Positions 19,669-29,862 of a DNA stretch of 64,000 nucleotides are shown here, in pieces. Numbering within the stretch: position 1 is the stretch's first letter; each line of letters begins with the position of its first letter. The notes under the pieces were generated by a model. It saw nothing but the letters and a program-made list of their open reading frames with translations. It made no database searches and was not told where the DNA came from. Where the stretch lies: positions 5,209,306 to 5,273,305 of the forward strand of contig CM043954.1 of the NCBI GenBank assembly GCA_014529385.2, in the 5' to 3' direction. The translations under genes were made by a program, and so were the position numbers. The DNA comes from Adiantum capillus-veneris (Eukaryota; Streptophyta; Polypodiopsida; Polypodiales; Pteridaceae).

Positions 19669-22516
19669 TCAGAGTATCTTTCTCCACTTGTGATTCACAT
19701 ACGCCATTGTCTCTCTCCACCTTCGTTGACTTTCACGAGCTCCGGAGTTGTTGTATGCCATTGATCTTTTAGCTTTTTGTTGTTGTAAATGTCTGATGGC
19801 TTGTGCTGTTGCTGAATTTGCCAAGACTTCTTTTGCCTGCATTCGATGAATGATTCTACGATAGAACCATTCAAATAGTTCTCTCAAACTGTTAGCCTTG
19901 ATTCGAGAGCCACCATGTCGTGTGTGCTTGAAATAAGCATTTCTCGCCATGTAATGAGACTTTTCCATCCCTTGGGTATTCCATATTGCCGGGTTCCCAT
20001 ACTTCTGTATAAAATATGGCAAATGATTGAAGATGATGTGCTGGATATGAAAACAGATTAGTTAGAATGTTTTACAGTCACATATTTGCACATAAGAGAG
20101 AGAATACATTATAATACCATGTAGTGAGTAATCTGGGTGTCTGTCCATGCTGTCTTGAATGATTTTTTCAGAAGGTTGAGATTTTCCTTGAACTTTTTCA
20201 TATCACCTTGTGACCAGTCATCTTTGTCGCACATCAAAAATAGGATGTCTATTGATCGCCAAACCTCAGCCTTCGCGTTACGAGTAGTTAGTTCGTGGTC
20301 TTTGACTGCAATATGTAGCTTTTTCCAACTCTGATACTCTACCTTGCTAACATAAGATGTGTTATATATTTTTCCATGTTTTGTTAGCTTTGGATATCTT
20401 GTACCTTGGGGCTTAGATAAAAACCTGCGTGCCTTCACCCCACCGATGGATGGTTTGCATGGGACATCCTTCTCAGCAGTTGATCTCTTTTCATCCCGCT
20501 GGATTTTCACATTGCCACCATGAAGCCCCATATCCGACAGTACCATTTCTAAGCACTGCAGGGCTACTTGTCGTTCTGCGGAGTTCTTAATCTTCCAAGC
20601 AAACCCGATGTATAAGTAGACCAATTTCTCCACAATTCTACAAAGGGCATGCATTGTACAAATGTGGACATTCACAAGTGGTATTTTCAAAACTGGTCGA
20701 AAAGCAGGATCCTCAATGTGATGTGTTGGAGCTTTTCTCCACCACTTTGGGTCCATGACCTTTGCAGGCTCCATGCAGAACAAACACGGTGACTTTGCCA
20801 TTGCACCCATTCCACAATTATACATGCATTTTAATGTTTTAAGGTCACCTGCAAGATGCCACTGAACTTGAAAGTCTCCCCTTCCATCTAGACGTAGTAC
20901 CTCTCCCTGGTTAGTCTGTCGATCAATCAGCTCCGGAATATTAGTTCGATGGAACACCCAATATAGAATCTCATGATCTTCTTTCTTTACCTGCAACACA
21001 AAATAAATGAGACTTAAGTAGATCTGAACATTTGAGCTTACTTGAGAATATCGCTTACCTCAAACGCACCAAGCCACCATATGTTAGATTCTGATTGAAC
21101 ACTAAAATATAAAGGATCATCACTGGGACACTTTGAGAGGGCTCTATTCATTAAAGTAATAGTAACACGCTCTAGCTTTTTCTCTTTAACAAGCTCACAC
21201 TCATCCAGTTTTAACACAAAATGTAATAGCCCACATGACTCTTCAAATGTGATGTTGTAAAACTCCACCATTCTCTTCTGTAGTATCCGCAGGTCCATAA
21301 AAATATTGTTGACCTCATCATATGCCATGTTCGCTCCATGGCCACTATAAGTTGCTTTAATATGAAAGGGCTGTCCAAGATAGTCTCCCTGTGCCTCGTT
21401 AAGCTGGAGCCTCTCTTTCCAAACACTTGAGGCTGATGGTAGAAGTTTGGATTTTATACCCTTCCTAACAAAGATGGATGAGACAGACTTTTGGATAGCC
21501 GAATATCCTCTTTTGCTTACACCAAGTGAATCAAGTGTGCCTTGTATCTCTTTTGCAGGCACTGAGTTCTCTGAAATAAAGCGGTCCACTACATTTCTTT
21601 GTAGAACCTTAAACTTCTTGTCATGTACTATATCTGCTGCCAAGCTTCTACTTATAAGTGGCTTCAATCTCTTTCCTATATTGGCTTTGGGGTCAATGTT
21701 TTCCTTGTCAGGATAGATTGAATCTCTACATGAAGACAATGCATAAGTAAATAACAGAAAATTTGCTTCACTAACACTATTTAGGCACATGAAAACAATG
21801 CATAACAAGAAAAAACAAAGAGATTACTTAACTAAGACAATGTAGCCAACCAAGAAGCATCACCTTAATGCTCGGATTCTTTTCTTGAGACCTCCTGATG
21901 CAACCTGCAATGTTTCAAGATTGCGCAATTTCTTCTTTCGGATACGACCACCCAAGATGGTGTCCTTCATTTGACAACTTCGCACCTTTCCTTTCAGTTC
22001 TTGTACCTCTGTTTTATGTTGAAAAATGGTAACCTGATCTGTAGAATGTAAATGTGAAAGGCGAACAATCTCACATTGTTGAGCTTGGAGAATGCTCTTG
22101 TAAGTTTTAGCTTCTCTTGTAAGTGATTTACAATAACCCAGAAGGCCCTTTTCTCCATCACCAGCAAAGGTCAATAAGCTTGTAGGATTGACAAACGGTG
22201 GAGACGCATTAGTTATTGGATTCTTAGGGTAGAGAGAGCCTCTCGTCCAGATATCTATGTGTTTAGCTCCTTGAGCTCTGAGCGTGTCTATGGAGGCGGG
22301 AGGTATATGTGTGTTTGTTTTACTGCGCTTAATCAATGGTTGGTACTCATTGTCCAAATCAATGTGAAGGTGATATTTGGCTCTTTTCTGGGTAACATTT
22401 GTGCCATTTGAGGAGTGCGCCATTAGCCAAATGTGCAGGTTTAATGGAAAGTGAATAGCGGCTGCGGATTCGTCCCTCCATGTTAGCCTCATTCCCTCCG
22501 TATTGACGTTGTTCAT
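19669..22516 (-). CDS. Candidate DDE transposase of element A (854 aa, four exons), superfamily not identified
   Basis: Inferred exons (minus): 22516-21864, 21725-21059, 20990-20118, 20040-19669. The donors are GTGATG, GTAAGC, GTATTA; the acceptors CATGTAG, GTTGCAG, TATCCAG. All phases fit and the reading is open for 854 aa. The N-terminal quarter has a Lys/Arg-rich coiled-coil-like segment ending RIRKKKLRNLETLQ. Candidate catalytic acids are D392 (VLKLDECELVK), D489 (QWHLAGDLKTL) and E757 (NTQGMEKSHY). Between the last two lies an insertion with CMYNCG and CLFC cysteines plus WW..HH residues, which may bind zinc. The location beside the right TIR is where a transposase is expected. The DDE call is inference from motif spacing. 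The GDLK..C..C layout reminds me of several large eukaryotic transposase families with Cys-rich insertions, but I cannot name one with confidence. Confidence 0.6.
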
Positions 22517-22683
22517 TCAATGCAACTGAAAAGAGGATTATCCCTCAATCACTACGAACGAATGTTCAGAAGAGTAAGGAATCTACTTAAAGTACACTTT
22601 TTGAAGTTTTACTATGAAAGACCCAGCTCTTTTATTTGCCATTTTTTCTAGAGAGAGAGTGCAAAAAATACATTTTCTTAGAA
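22517..22683. other. Right subterminal region of element A and presumed transposase promoter
   Basis: This short noncoding stretch lies between the transposase ATG and the right TIR. A GAGAGAGAG patch sits close to the TIR, mirroring the GA-rich patch inside the left TIR. Confidence 0.4.
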
Positions 22684-22716
22684 GGCCCTCCAAATGACCT
22701 CCGAAATTTCCTAATG
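22684..22716 (-). repeat. Right terminal inverted repeat of element A
   Basis: The plus strand ends GAAATTTCCTAATG, the reverse complement of the left TIR start. It abuts LINE ORF1 sequence (ACTATTATCAAGG) at 22717. Confidence 0.9.
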
Positions 22717-23701
22717 ACTATTATCAAGGATAATCTTTCGCTTGGTCTCATCCGGAATGGTTCATACAATTGGCCGTTCTCCCGAGCGAGGAGCTACTTG
22801 CTTCCCCACTCTATGTGCTCCATAGACTATAACTCCGAACATGCCAAAGTGGGTTTTGAAGAAATCTTCAATAACAATGGCAAGAGAAGGAGGTGTCTCT
22901 AACTTCTCTTCGGGAATTCCATGAATAAAAATGTTCTTGGAACGTCGCTCCCGTTCCTTGAACTCCTCCACATCCACATTCTCAACATTCTTTGTTTGAA
23001 CCATAGCTTGCATGAGTGAGGAATTAGAAACCACATTGCTACCACATACATCAGCCCAAGACTTGTTTGTGCATACATTTTTCATGTCGCATACATCCTG
23101 GCTCATAGTGTCAAATTTATCCTCTTTCAATACATGGTCATGCTCTACTTTGCTCATTCGCTCCTTCAAAGCATTCAAGTCCACAAGAGAGCATTTATAT
23201 TCCTTGACTTCCTCTTCAAGTTGCATCAAACGTGTTGTTTGCATCTCAAGTACCCTTAGTGTGCCATTCTCCATTGCAAGTGCTCATAAGTCTTCGCCTT
23301 GTTTGTTTACGGTCTCTTGCAATGATACCAAGTACCCCATGATCATGGTTTCCGATGTCGTTGGTTGGGTGGTTGTGTTTTTATCTCCACACTTAGGAGA
23401 TTTTGGATCATTTTCCACAATGGTTGTGGACCTTGTTGAAGAAGAAGGACCCTTGCGAGTGCCGGAAGACATTGTATGTAAAATAGGAGATGAGAATCAA
23501 TTTTGTTGAACCTGTTCACTTCGGAAATGCTGCAACAAAAATTCCTTCCATAACTCTGAAAATTTTTGTCTTTACATCAATGCGTAGAGGACTTAGTGCT
23601 CTTCAATTGAGGCTATAGATCACCCAAATTGGAGTTCGGATAAAGAAGTTATGATCAAAACAGTGGACTGCTGTCTACTAGGTCAAAAAACGGCTGCGTT
23701 T

Positions 23702-23705
<4 letters not shown>
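22717..23705 (-). mobile_element. LINE copy 4: 5' part (5' UTR and most of ORF1) of the LINE split by element A
   Basis: ORF1 starts at 23472 (MSSGTRKG) and is broken by an in-frame TGA after KQGEDL (about 23283) and another TGA near 22760. Compared with the intact ORF1 it also lacks about ten residues of the coiled coil. The 5' UTR (23473-23705) matches the 5' UTR of copy 2, including the ATGCGTAGAGG and AGGTCAAAAAA segments, and ends at a long (GA)n. Its 3' boundary at 22717 joins seamlessly to LINE copy 1 at 1745. Confidence 0.9.

Positions 23706-23772
<67 letters not shown>
23706..23772. repeat. (GA)n microsatellite between LINE 5' end and the H3 gene of element B
   Basis: More than 30 GA units form the 5' flank of LINE copy 4 and lie just upstream of the H3-like reading frame of element B. 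Confidence 0.95.
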
Positions 23773-23774
<2 letters not shown>

Positions 23775-23790
23775 TTATTGTTTCAGGATA

Positions 23791-24413
23791 ATGGCAAGAG
23801 ACAAGTTGACTTCTCGGATGACTGGCAAAGGTTCAATGAGGTGGAAGGTTGTTGGACCTTTGGCACTTCAAGAGGCAGTAGAGGACTTGCTTCTTGAGTA
23901 TTTTTATAATATAACTATTGTTGCAGCACCACATGCACACAAGTTGACCATTATGGACAAGGAAAATGAAACACTAAAGAGAATAAGGTGGAGGTATGAT
24001 AAATTGCCTGTGGCCAATGAATTCATGAACAAGAAAATGAGGGAGATTCTACTCACACCTCCAGCAAGGTCATAGTTAGAGGTGAAAATTGTAGAGGTCA
24101 CCCATGATGTCAATACCAGAGCTAGAGCTGAGCAGGAAAAGTGGCGTGTAGAGGAGAAAAAGAAACTAAAAGAGAAAGAAAAATCACAGTTGTTGTGAAA
24201 GAAGATATGAAAATCTACGACACAATAACATATGAGATTGATAGATATGAGAAATGATGAAATTTTATCATTAATGAAAGATGGAATGCTAGCTAATATA
24301 CCACTAGCACATGGTCCAAGGAGACTAGCAATCGATTCTATCAATATTAATATATTTCTGGATCCAAATGCACAAATAGAAGATTCTACATTGTGTATAT
24401 GTGCCTAAAGTAA
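23791..24413 (+). pseudogene. Element B histone H3-like domain, tail shortened and frame broken
   Basis: The open part (MARDKLTSRMTGKG, then RWKVVGPLALQEAVEDLLLEYF and HKLTIMDKENETLKRIRWRYDKL) matches the H3-like domain of the element A fusion, but about 70 residues between tail and helix 2 are missing. After REILLTPPARS a TAG interrupts. Beyond it VEVTHDVNTRARAE and the end region PNAQIEDST match the C-terminal extension of the A protein. An AAAGTAAGT donor-like end is kept at about 24408, as in A. Confidence 0.8.
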
Positions 24414-24569
24414 GTCCCATTCACTAGCTTTAGCATACTTAGCTTCAGGCTATAGAATGGAGAATAACTTCCATTAATAGTTTGATCAAGATCCAACTTC
24501 CTCAACAAAGCAAGTCCAAAATATATCTTGGATCCACACATGTCATTTCTTTTTAGAATGAAGAATACC
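24414..24569. other. Presumed remnant of intron 1 of the element B fusion gene
   Basis: This noncoding sequence lies between the H3-like and Ulp1-like segments. It corresponds in position to intron 5666-5595 of element A but is longer. No other feature is visible. Confidence 0.4.
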
Positions 24570-24950
24570 CCTCGGAGCACATTAGAGAGGATTTTCTCAC
24601 TTCCCTATGCTCCATGTCACAACAATATTTTTTCCATACGAGAGCAACAACCGCTAGAGCCTCATATGCATTGAGCTTCACAAGCCAATGGTTTAAACTC
24701 TCAACTCAGTCCAAGGAATCCATTCAAAATTAAGACTGTGAATATTCAGATTTAAGAATTAGTTTTATGTGGGATTAGTTCTACATGCAGTGATTGTTGT
24801 GGTTGAATAACAAATTTGTATGTTTCCAGCTGCATAAAAAGATTATTGTAAGTATATGGCAAGCTGTGTGACAATTACAAACTATACAAGGTGACCATAA
24901 AAGAAGTCACAATGCCAAATCAAATGGATGCAAACTCATGTGGATGGAGA
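24570..24950 (+). pseudogene. Element B Ulp1-like domain, first part (interrupted by hAT insertion)
   Basis: Nucleotide homology to exons 2 and 3 of the A fusion gene is clear: a segment equivalent to FPYENNHHWSLICLDV at about 24635-24690 (His codon disrupted by CGC/TAG changes), the NS of FNSIKG, then after an intron remnant AYGKLCDNYKLYK and PNQMDANSCGWR. The sequence stops at TGG AGA, where the hAT TSD lies, and resumes with WRCLICAKYILHSFFAL at 33268. Stops and frameshifts make it nonfunctional. Confidence 0.8.
24943..24950 (+). repeat. Left 8-bp target-site duplication of the hAT element (GATGGAGA)
   Basis: GATGGAGA occurs here and at 33267-33274. The uninterrupted homologue in element A (GGCTGGAGATGTCTT on its coding strand) confirms that a single copy is ancestral. 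Confidence 0.85.
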
Positions 24951-25093
24951 ATCTCACGGATTTAATATTCACGTAATTACGTCAAATTTTGTGTGATCAC
25001 AAGGTCTTATTGACACGTTTACATGATCAGAGTAAACATGATCACACAGAAACTGGTTTAGGGTGACTTGCAAACCCACAAAAATCCCGTCGT

Positions 25094-25167
25094 GCTTCTC
25101 TGTTTCCTTGGCGGGTCTGCCAGGTTTTATTATTATCCCTGCGGACCCGCTAGGGAAACAGAGAAGC
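25094..25167. repeat. Left subterminal hairpin of the hAT element
   Basis: Arms 25094-25120 and 25141-25167 are inverted repeats matching at 24 of 27 positions (GCTTCTCTGTTTCC.. and ..GGAAACAGAGAAGC), with a 20-nt AT-rich loop. Confidence 0.85.
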
Positions 25168-25239
25168 CCGGCGGGCTGTTAGAGTTATATATACACGGGC
25201 CCGATCGGGCCCGCTGGGTGTATTACCGCTTTCTCCTTC

Positions 25240-25241
<2 letters not shown>

Positions 25242-25327
<86 letters not shown>
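25242..25327. repeat. (GA)n microsatellite in the hAT element
   Basis: About 43 GA units follow the CCCGCTGGG hairpin region. The downstream 25390-25550 has two diverged copies of a segment starting GTGCgCGGCAG with a period near 97 bp. Confidence 0.95.
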
Positions 25328-25329
<2 letters not shown>

Positions 25330-25580
25330 CTTGCACCACCTTTGTAGGTACGTCGAGAGGAGAGAGGAGAAAGGGAGAGAGGGGGTCGTGTGGGAGCGTG
25401 CTCTACGTCGCAGTGCGCGGCAGCAGCAGAGTACCTGACCACACGATCCGGGTATGTGTTGTGTGTGTGTATACGTTGTGTGGTAGTGTGCCTTTTGGCG
25501 TAGTGCACGGCAGTAATAACGTACCTTACCGCATAATGGGAGTGTGTGTGTAAGCTGTTCTCCGGAACACTGCTTATTAC

Positions 25581-25988
25581 AGGGACATCACCTCGGTGAC
25601 GCGGGAAAGATGGTGTCCTTGTGGTAAGTATTGGCTTACTGTCTGGGTACTACGTCGGTAATGCGACAAATCTAGTATCCTTATGGTAAGTCAATTTTCC
25701 TTCCCCTTTTCCAAAAAACATATGGACATCGGTCGGTAACACGGCTATATGATGTTCGTATGTAGGCCATTGTTTTTCCTTAGCTTCAGGCGGCACTCGA
25801 TAGGTAATGAGGCTAATAGAGTGTCGTTTGTTAGAAGCATCTGTTTTTGCATAAATGTGGCGTTTAGGTCATTAACCCGGCCATACGAACGTCATATAAT
25901 TTGTATGTGCATGTGCAGTTAATTTTTTAAGTATTAAGTATATGAAATACTTGGTCGGTAACGCGGCTGTGAAGAGTATTTCATATAC
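25581..25988 (+). repeat. Array of six hairpins with a conserved 20-21 nt loop and unrelated stems
   Basis: Each hairpin has a loop close to GGTCGGTAACGCGGC plus 4-6 nt. Stem pairs are 25581-25592/25609-25620 (11 of 12 paired), 25645-25652/25673-25680 (8 bp), 25719-25730/25751-25762 (12 bp, two G-T), 25791-25798/25819-25826 (8 bp, one G-T), 25859-25865/25887-25893 (7 bp) and 25938-25952/25974-25988 (15 bp). The stems have different sequences (for example CATATGGACATC, CGGCACTC, GTATATGAAATACTT) but each still pairs. Spacing between hairpin starts is 64-79 nt. This could be a structured RNA or a DNA protein-binding array; the strand of function is unknown. The coordinates and pairing are seen directly. 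Confidence 0.8.
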
Positions 25989-26064
25989 AAAAAATATGAA
26001 TTGTTTGATTTTGTTGTTTTTAACTGTCCATTTGAAATTATATACTAGCTAATCATATTCAAAA

Positions 26065-26260
26065 GAATACTTTATTCATCAATCATTCCTATTTTAAATG
26101 TTCTATTTATATAGAATACTTTATTCATCAATCATCACTATTTTAAATGTTCCATTTATATAGAATACTTTATTCATCAATCATATCTATTTTAAATGTG
26201 TCATTTATATAGAATACTTTATTTATCAATCATCGTTATTTTAAATGTTCCATTTATATA
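26065..26260. repeat. Four tandem 49-bp repeats
   Basis: Units start at 26065, 26114, 26163 and 26212, each beginning GAATACTTTATT and containing ATTTTAAATG. Divergence is low. Confidence 0.9.
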
Positions 26261-26896
26261 AATTACACGTAAAAAAATATTTGCACACAAATTGCATGTT
26301 TAATATTCGTTCTTAATTTTTTTAAAGGACTCGCAAGCATTATCGCTAGTTTTAATGCTTCATTTACATAAATTCTCTGCAAAAAGCTAAATACATACAA
26401 TTTGCATGTTAAATATTCGTTTGTATCTTTTTAAAGAGCATCAATTATCATCGCTTTTTGATTGCTACATTTACATAAATTCTATGTAAAAAAGTGTGTG
26501 AACACAATTTGCTAGTCCAATTTATATACTTCCAATGTTTTAAATGTTTTTGAAGATTTTAAGTCTGTGTGTGCTTTGTTTCAATTAGTATGTGCGCACG
26601 GAGAAAAATATAAGTTAAAAATTCAATATATGCTAAAATGTTAAAGACCGTTAACATGTATTGTTTGATCTGAATTAAGTTCTTATAAACCATTTGTTTG
26701 AACTGATTTTTACACGTGTAACAGATTGCAATTTTAAGTGAAGATTATATTCAATTTTTATCAATATTTCTATAACATTTGTTAAATTCTTCAAGTGGTG
26801 GTTAAGAGTTTACCTAAGATAGTGTAAGAGTGGTAGTGTCATTCGCAACCATGAATTTGTATTTGATATGTTGCTTTTGTATTGTCCAATGCAAAT
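26261..26896. other. AT-rich noncoding stretch with diverged long-period repeats before the kinase-like gene
   Basis: The pattern CATTTAcATAAATT, then an A-rich run, then CAcAATTTGCATGTTtAATATTCGTT recurs about three times with a period near 110-120 bp (26250-26520). The rest is AT-rich leader sequence without a credible ORF. Confidence 0.6.
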
Positions 26897-28418
26897 ATGA
26901 CACCAGATCAAAAGAAATGTATTATGCGTGCCATTCGTAAAGAATGTATTTTGGCAATCTCATCATGTGCAGCTGATCGCATACAACAGATTAGTGAAAG
27001 CGATGTCTACATCAACGACATCACTAGCGCTATATGGGAGAACACAGAGCGCAGGTTGCGACTTGAAGGCCAATTCGAGTTGCTGAGTCCAGCTAGGATA
27101 CGAGAATTTGACCCCCAGCACAAGGTCAAGACAATCTTGGGCAATATAAAGGTATGTTGCAGAGACTTAAAGGAAGATATCCCACTTGCTTGCGACATGT
27201 CAAAGTTAGAGCTCTGGGATAAATTGTGGGAAGAAAAGAAGGTAAAGATGAAGCATGTGAAAGCGCAGGACCAAGCAGCTTTACCCAAGAGATTGAAGAT
27301 GGCACAAGATGCGCAAGCAACTTTGGGAGGTCGATCCGATGCCAGCAGCACCGACACAATCATGCACATTTCTTTGAATGCAAAGTGCACTCATCTTGTT
27401 GGCATCCCTCACAAAGCCTTGGTAGAAGGTATGAGGATTGGATCAGGCTCCTTTGGTGTGTGCACATTGTACACTATCAAAGGAATCTCATTTTTTCCAA
27501 ACCACATTACATATGTGGGAAAATGTTACAAGGGAGGGAGTGAGGAAAAATTTGACAGCTTTCAGACAGAGCAAGGAATGCAAACGCTTCACCCCTCCAT
27601 TGTAAGGTGCATTGGGTTTACTACAGAAGCTCCTTGGATCACGATATTCCCATACTACAATGGGCGTACTGTAGGCGACTTGATGTGCCGCTTATCGTTT
27701 GTTCACGGATTGTTTAGACGACACATGCACAGGCTACAACATGTCTGGAGGTCATTGCTTGTAGCAAACAACCCTGTAAGCAAGATAGACATGGTGCGGA
27801 TCAAAGCAGTGGTCGAGCAGATGCCAAAAATTTTCCATGCCTTAATCGACGACGTTGTGGCCACCCACTTGGCCAGTATAGTGCACAGTGACCTGCACCC
27901 ATTCAATGTAATGTTGGACTTTACGCACACCAATAAACCCCGCGTCGGTATCATTGATTGGGGTATGATGCTGAGAACATCTACTAAGCGCGTAGCAAAT
28001 ATTTAATTGTCTCCAAGCACACAGTCAGACGAAGCAGTTTTGAATGCACAGATAGCAGGGAATGCCGTTGATGGCTAAGCGACAGTGGATTGCTCACGAA
28101 CTATACGATCCACGGTGCACAGATGCATACTCAAAAGCTAGCGACATTTATGCATTGGGCTACCTGTTCGACATGCTGGCAGATTTTTGGAGTGTAGCCA
28201 AAAAAAATTATTTTCCAGACGAAGTTTTTCACCACCAGGACGAAGATGTTATAAGGGCTATTCGAATTAAAGTAGATTGTTGGATGAAGTTAAAAGAGAG
28301 AGACCAAATAAGGAATGCTTCTGACGTGTTGATATTTTTCAAAGAACATTTAAAGACAGACCCTAATCCTATGCAACGTCCACTTGTTGAACTTGCACCA
28401 TTATTTTATCTGATTTAA
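26897..28418 (+). pseudogene. Protein-kinase-like gene inside the hAT element, frame broken once
   Basis: From the ATG at 26897 the first part (to 28006) has an N-terminal region of about 170 residues, then kinase motifs: a Gly-rich loop GSGSFGVC, a possible ATP-anchoring Lys in YVGKCYKGG, HPSIVRCIGF, PWITIFPYYNGRTVGDLM, the catalytic loop HSDLHPFNVML, and IDWG in place of DFG. A stop at 28004 and a shift of frame follow; the C-lobe continues at 28062-28418 with RQWIAHELYDP (APE-like), SKASDIYALGYLFDML and an Arg near the end. An unrecognised intron around 28000-28060 is an alternative to a frameshift. HxDLHPxN with IDWG resembles plant receptor-type and small-molecule kinases alike; the exact family is not clear. 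It lies 5' of the hAT transposase and is oriented towards it. Confidence 0.7.
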
Positions 28419-28696
28419 ACATTTCTATGATATACATGTCTTGTCAAGTGTATTCAAATTTTTATTGAAGTGTAATATCTGGTTTGAAGTGGTTCACCTA
28501 ATTGAGCCAATTATCTTTAATCATTTCAAATTTGTCATTTAATTGTCAATATATCAAATTTGCCTTGTGGGTCAATTAGTCGCATTTGAAGTGGTGGTTT
28601 TTAGTGGATTCCGCGCAGTGTCCCAATGAGTGAGAATATATATTTGCCAATGATATTGAATATTTGCCACTCTGTTGACTACAGCTCTAAGAGAAA
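28419..28696. other. AT-rich spacer after the kinase-like gene
   Basis: There is no ORF and no repeat of note. The GTCATTTAATTGTCAA and AAGTGGTtcAcc type motifs recur loosely. Confidence 0.4.
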
Positions 28697-29387
28697 ATGG
28701 CCGATCAAGAACAAGATATTGGCACCTAATCATTGCTTGATGATCAACAACAAGCGGTTGTTAATGCATTTCAGCGCATGAAGTCTCTGACACACGGCAT
28801 GTCGGCACAACAAGCGACGCGTACTGCTCTCCAACTCCCAAAGTGGGAAAATCCAAACAATATGCACTAGAAAGAGATCAATGAAGAAGTGACAAAGGAC
28901 ATGATCAAGACAATATGGCCATGTGAGGACGTAGAGATCAAGAAAGGAAGGTGGAAGGTTTCGAAGTGCATCCATGATGGTATCAAAGATAATGCTGAGA
29001 GGATTTATTTGGAGGTTTATGGCCATCCCCTGCACAATGTAGATTATGCGCTATATTTTGCCAAAATGTTATATGTTCACTTTGTGCAACAGTGACCAGT
29101 AGACTTCTCGTCAAAGGAGACAACTGTTGCCACTCATGATTTAAGGGAGAGTTGTGTCACTTTCACCCGAGATGAGCTGGCATTGATAGTGGAAGGCGCC
29201 GAACTACAGTTAAAGAGAGAGAAGGATATTTACACGACACATTTGGTAGACAAAGATGCAAAAATAACACGTCTTTCTATAGCCACCTAGACACCGCAAC
29301 CCTCACAAGTTCGGATGGAGAAAAGCATTCACCGCTTAAGTCGAGACGTTCAAACCCTAACACAACGAGTGAATCCAACATCTGTAT
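28697..29387 (+). pseudogene. Decayed unknown gene in the hAT element
   Basis: From ATG 28697 (MADQEQDIGT) one frame stays recognisable across four stops: a segment with MIKTIWPCEDVEIKKGRWKV, then YALYFAKMLYVHFVQQ, then a heptad-like C-terminal region (ELQLKREKDIYTTHLVDKD, MEKSIHRLSRDVQTLTQRV). The frame and the amphipathic end suggest a former protein of about 230 aa with a coiled coil. No family is recognised. The following 29388-29862 holds only a short open stretch (29494-29703) of doubtful meaning. Confidence 0.45.
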
Positions 29388-29862
29388 AAGGGACATACAT
29401 CAACCACCTTGTCTTGCATCCGGAGTTGGTCCCCTCATCTACTTCAGATGCATCCTCATCTTCCCAATGTCCAGTTTGCTAGAAGAATTTTGATTGATGG
29501 AGTGGGTACTATACATTGACATATGGTCACTATTATCATTTATTTGTCTTATTCATTTGATGCAAAACAATAGTCGATGCACAATGTGTTCACAAGATAT
29601 TCCACAAGGAATGTATATTATATTTGGCATGGCAAACGAATATAAATTCAAGCAAGCACGCCCAGATACCCCTAGCAAAATTAGAAATCTGTTTGATGAG
29701 TAAGATGGTGCTTCACGAAAACACAATTGAGATCGACAAACTATGTAATATCGTGACAAACTATGTACTATAGAGAATATGAAGCATTGTAATTACTCAA
29801 AACACATTTGAATACAAGGTCTTTTACAATGGTTTTTGACATTTTCTCATTCTACTCTCAAG

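Larger units (their letters stand above)
1746..22716. mobile_element. Element A: giant TIR DNA transposon with four genes, inserted in a LINE
   Basis: The limits are 33-bp inverted repeats (1746-1778 and 22684-22716, one mismatch) beginning CATTAGGAAATTTC. Joining the flanks (AATAGATCCA with ACTATTATCAAGG) restores the LINE ORF1 sequence and reading frame with no base gained or lost, so there is no target-site duplication. The element is 20,971 bp, or about 11.8 kb without the two nested LINEs. Gene order is X(+), H3-Ulp1-HAD(-), Y(+), candidate transposase(-), i.e. two convergent pairs with a shared divergent promoter region in the middle. X, the H3 fusion and the transposase are open across all inferred exons, so the insertion is probably fairly young. 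I cannot assign it to a named superfamily; lack of a TSD argues against typical Mutator, CACTA, hAT and most Harbinger elements. Confidence 0.85.

Noticed and set aside
1740-22725. A 3-9 bp target-site duplication around element A
   Set aside because: Joining the flanks without removing any base already restores LINE ORF1 in frame, so any duplication would leave extra bases that are not there.
25719-25762. tRNA D-arm resemblance of the GGTAACGCGG loop
   Set aside because: No anticodon arm, T arm or acceptor stem is present in any of the six hairpins.
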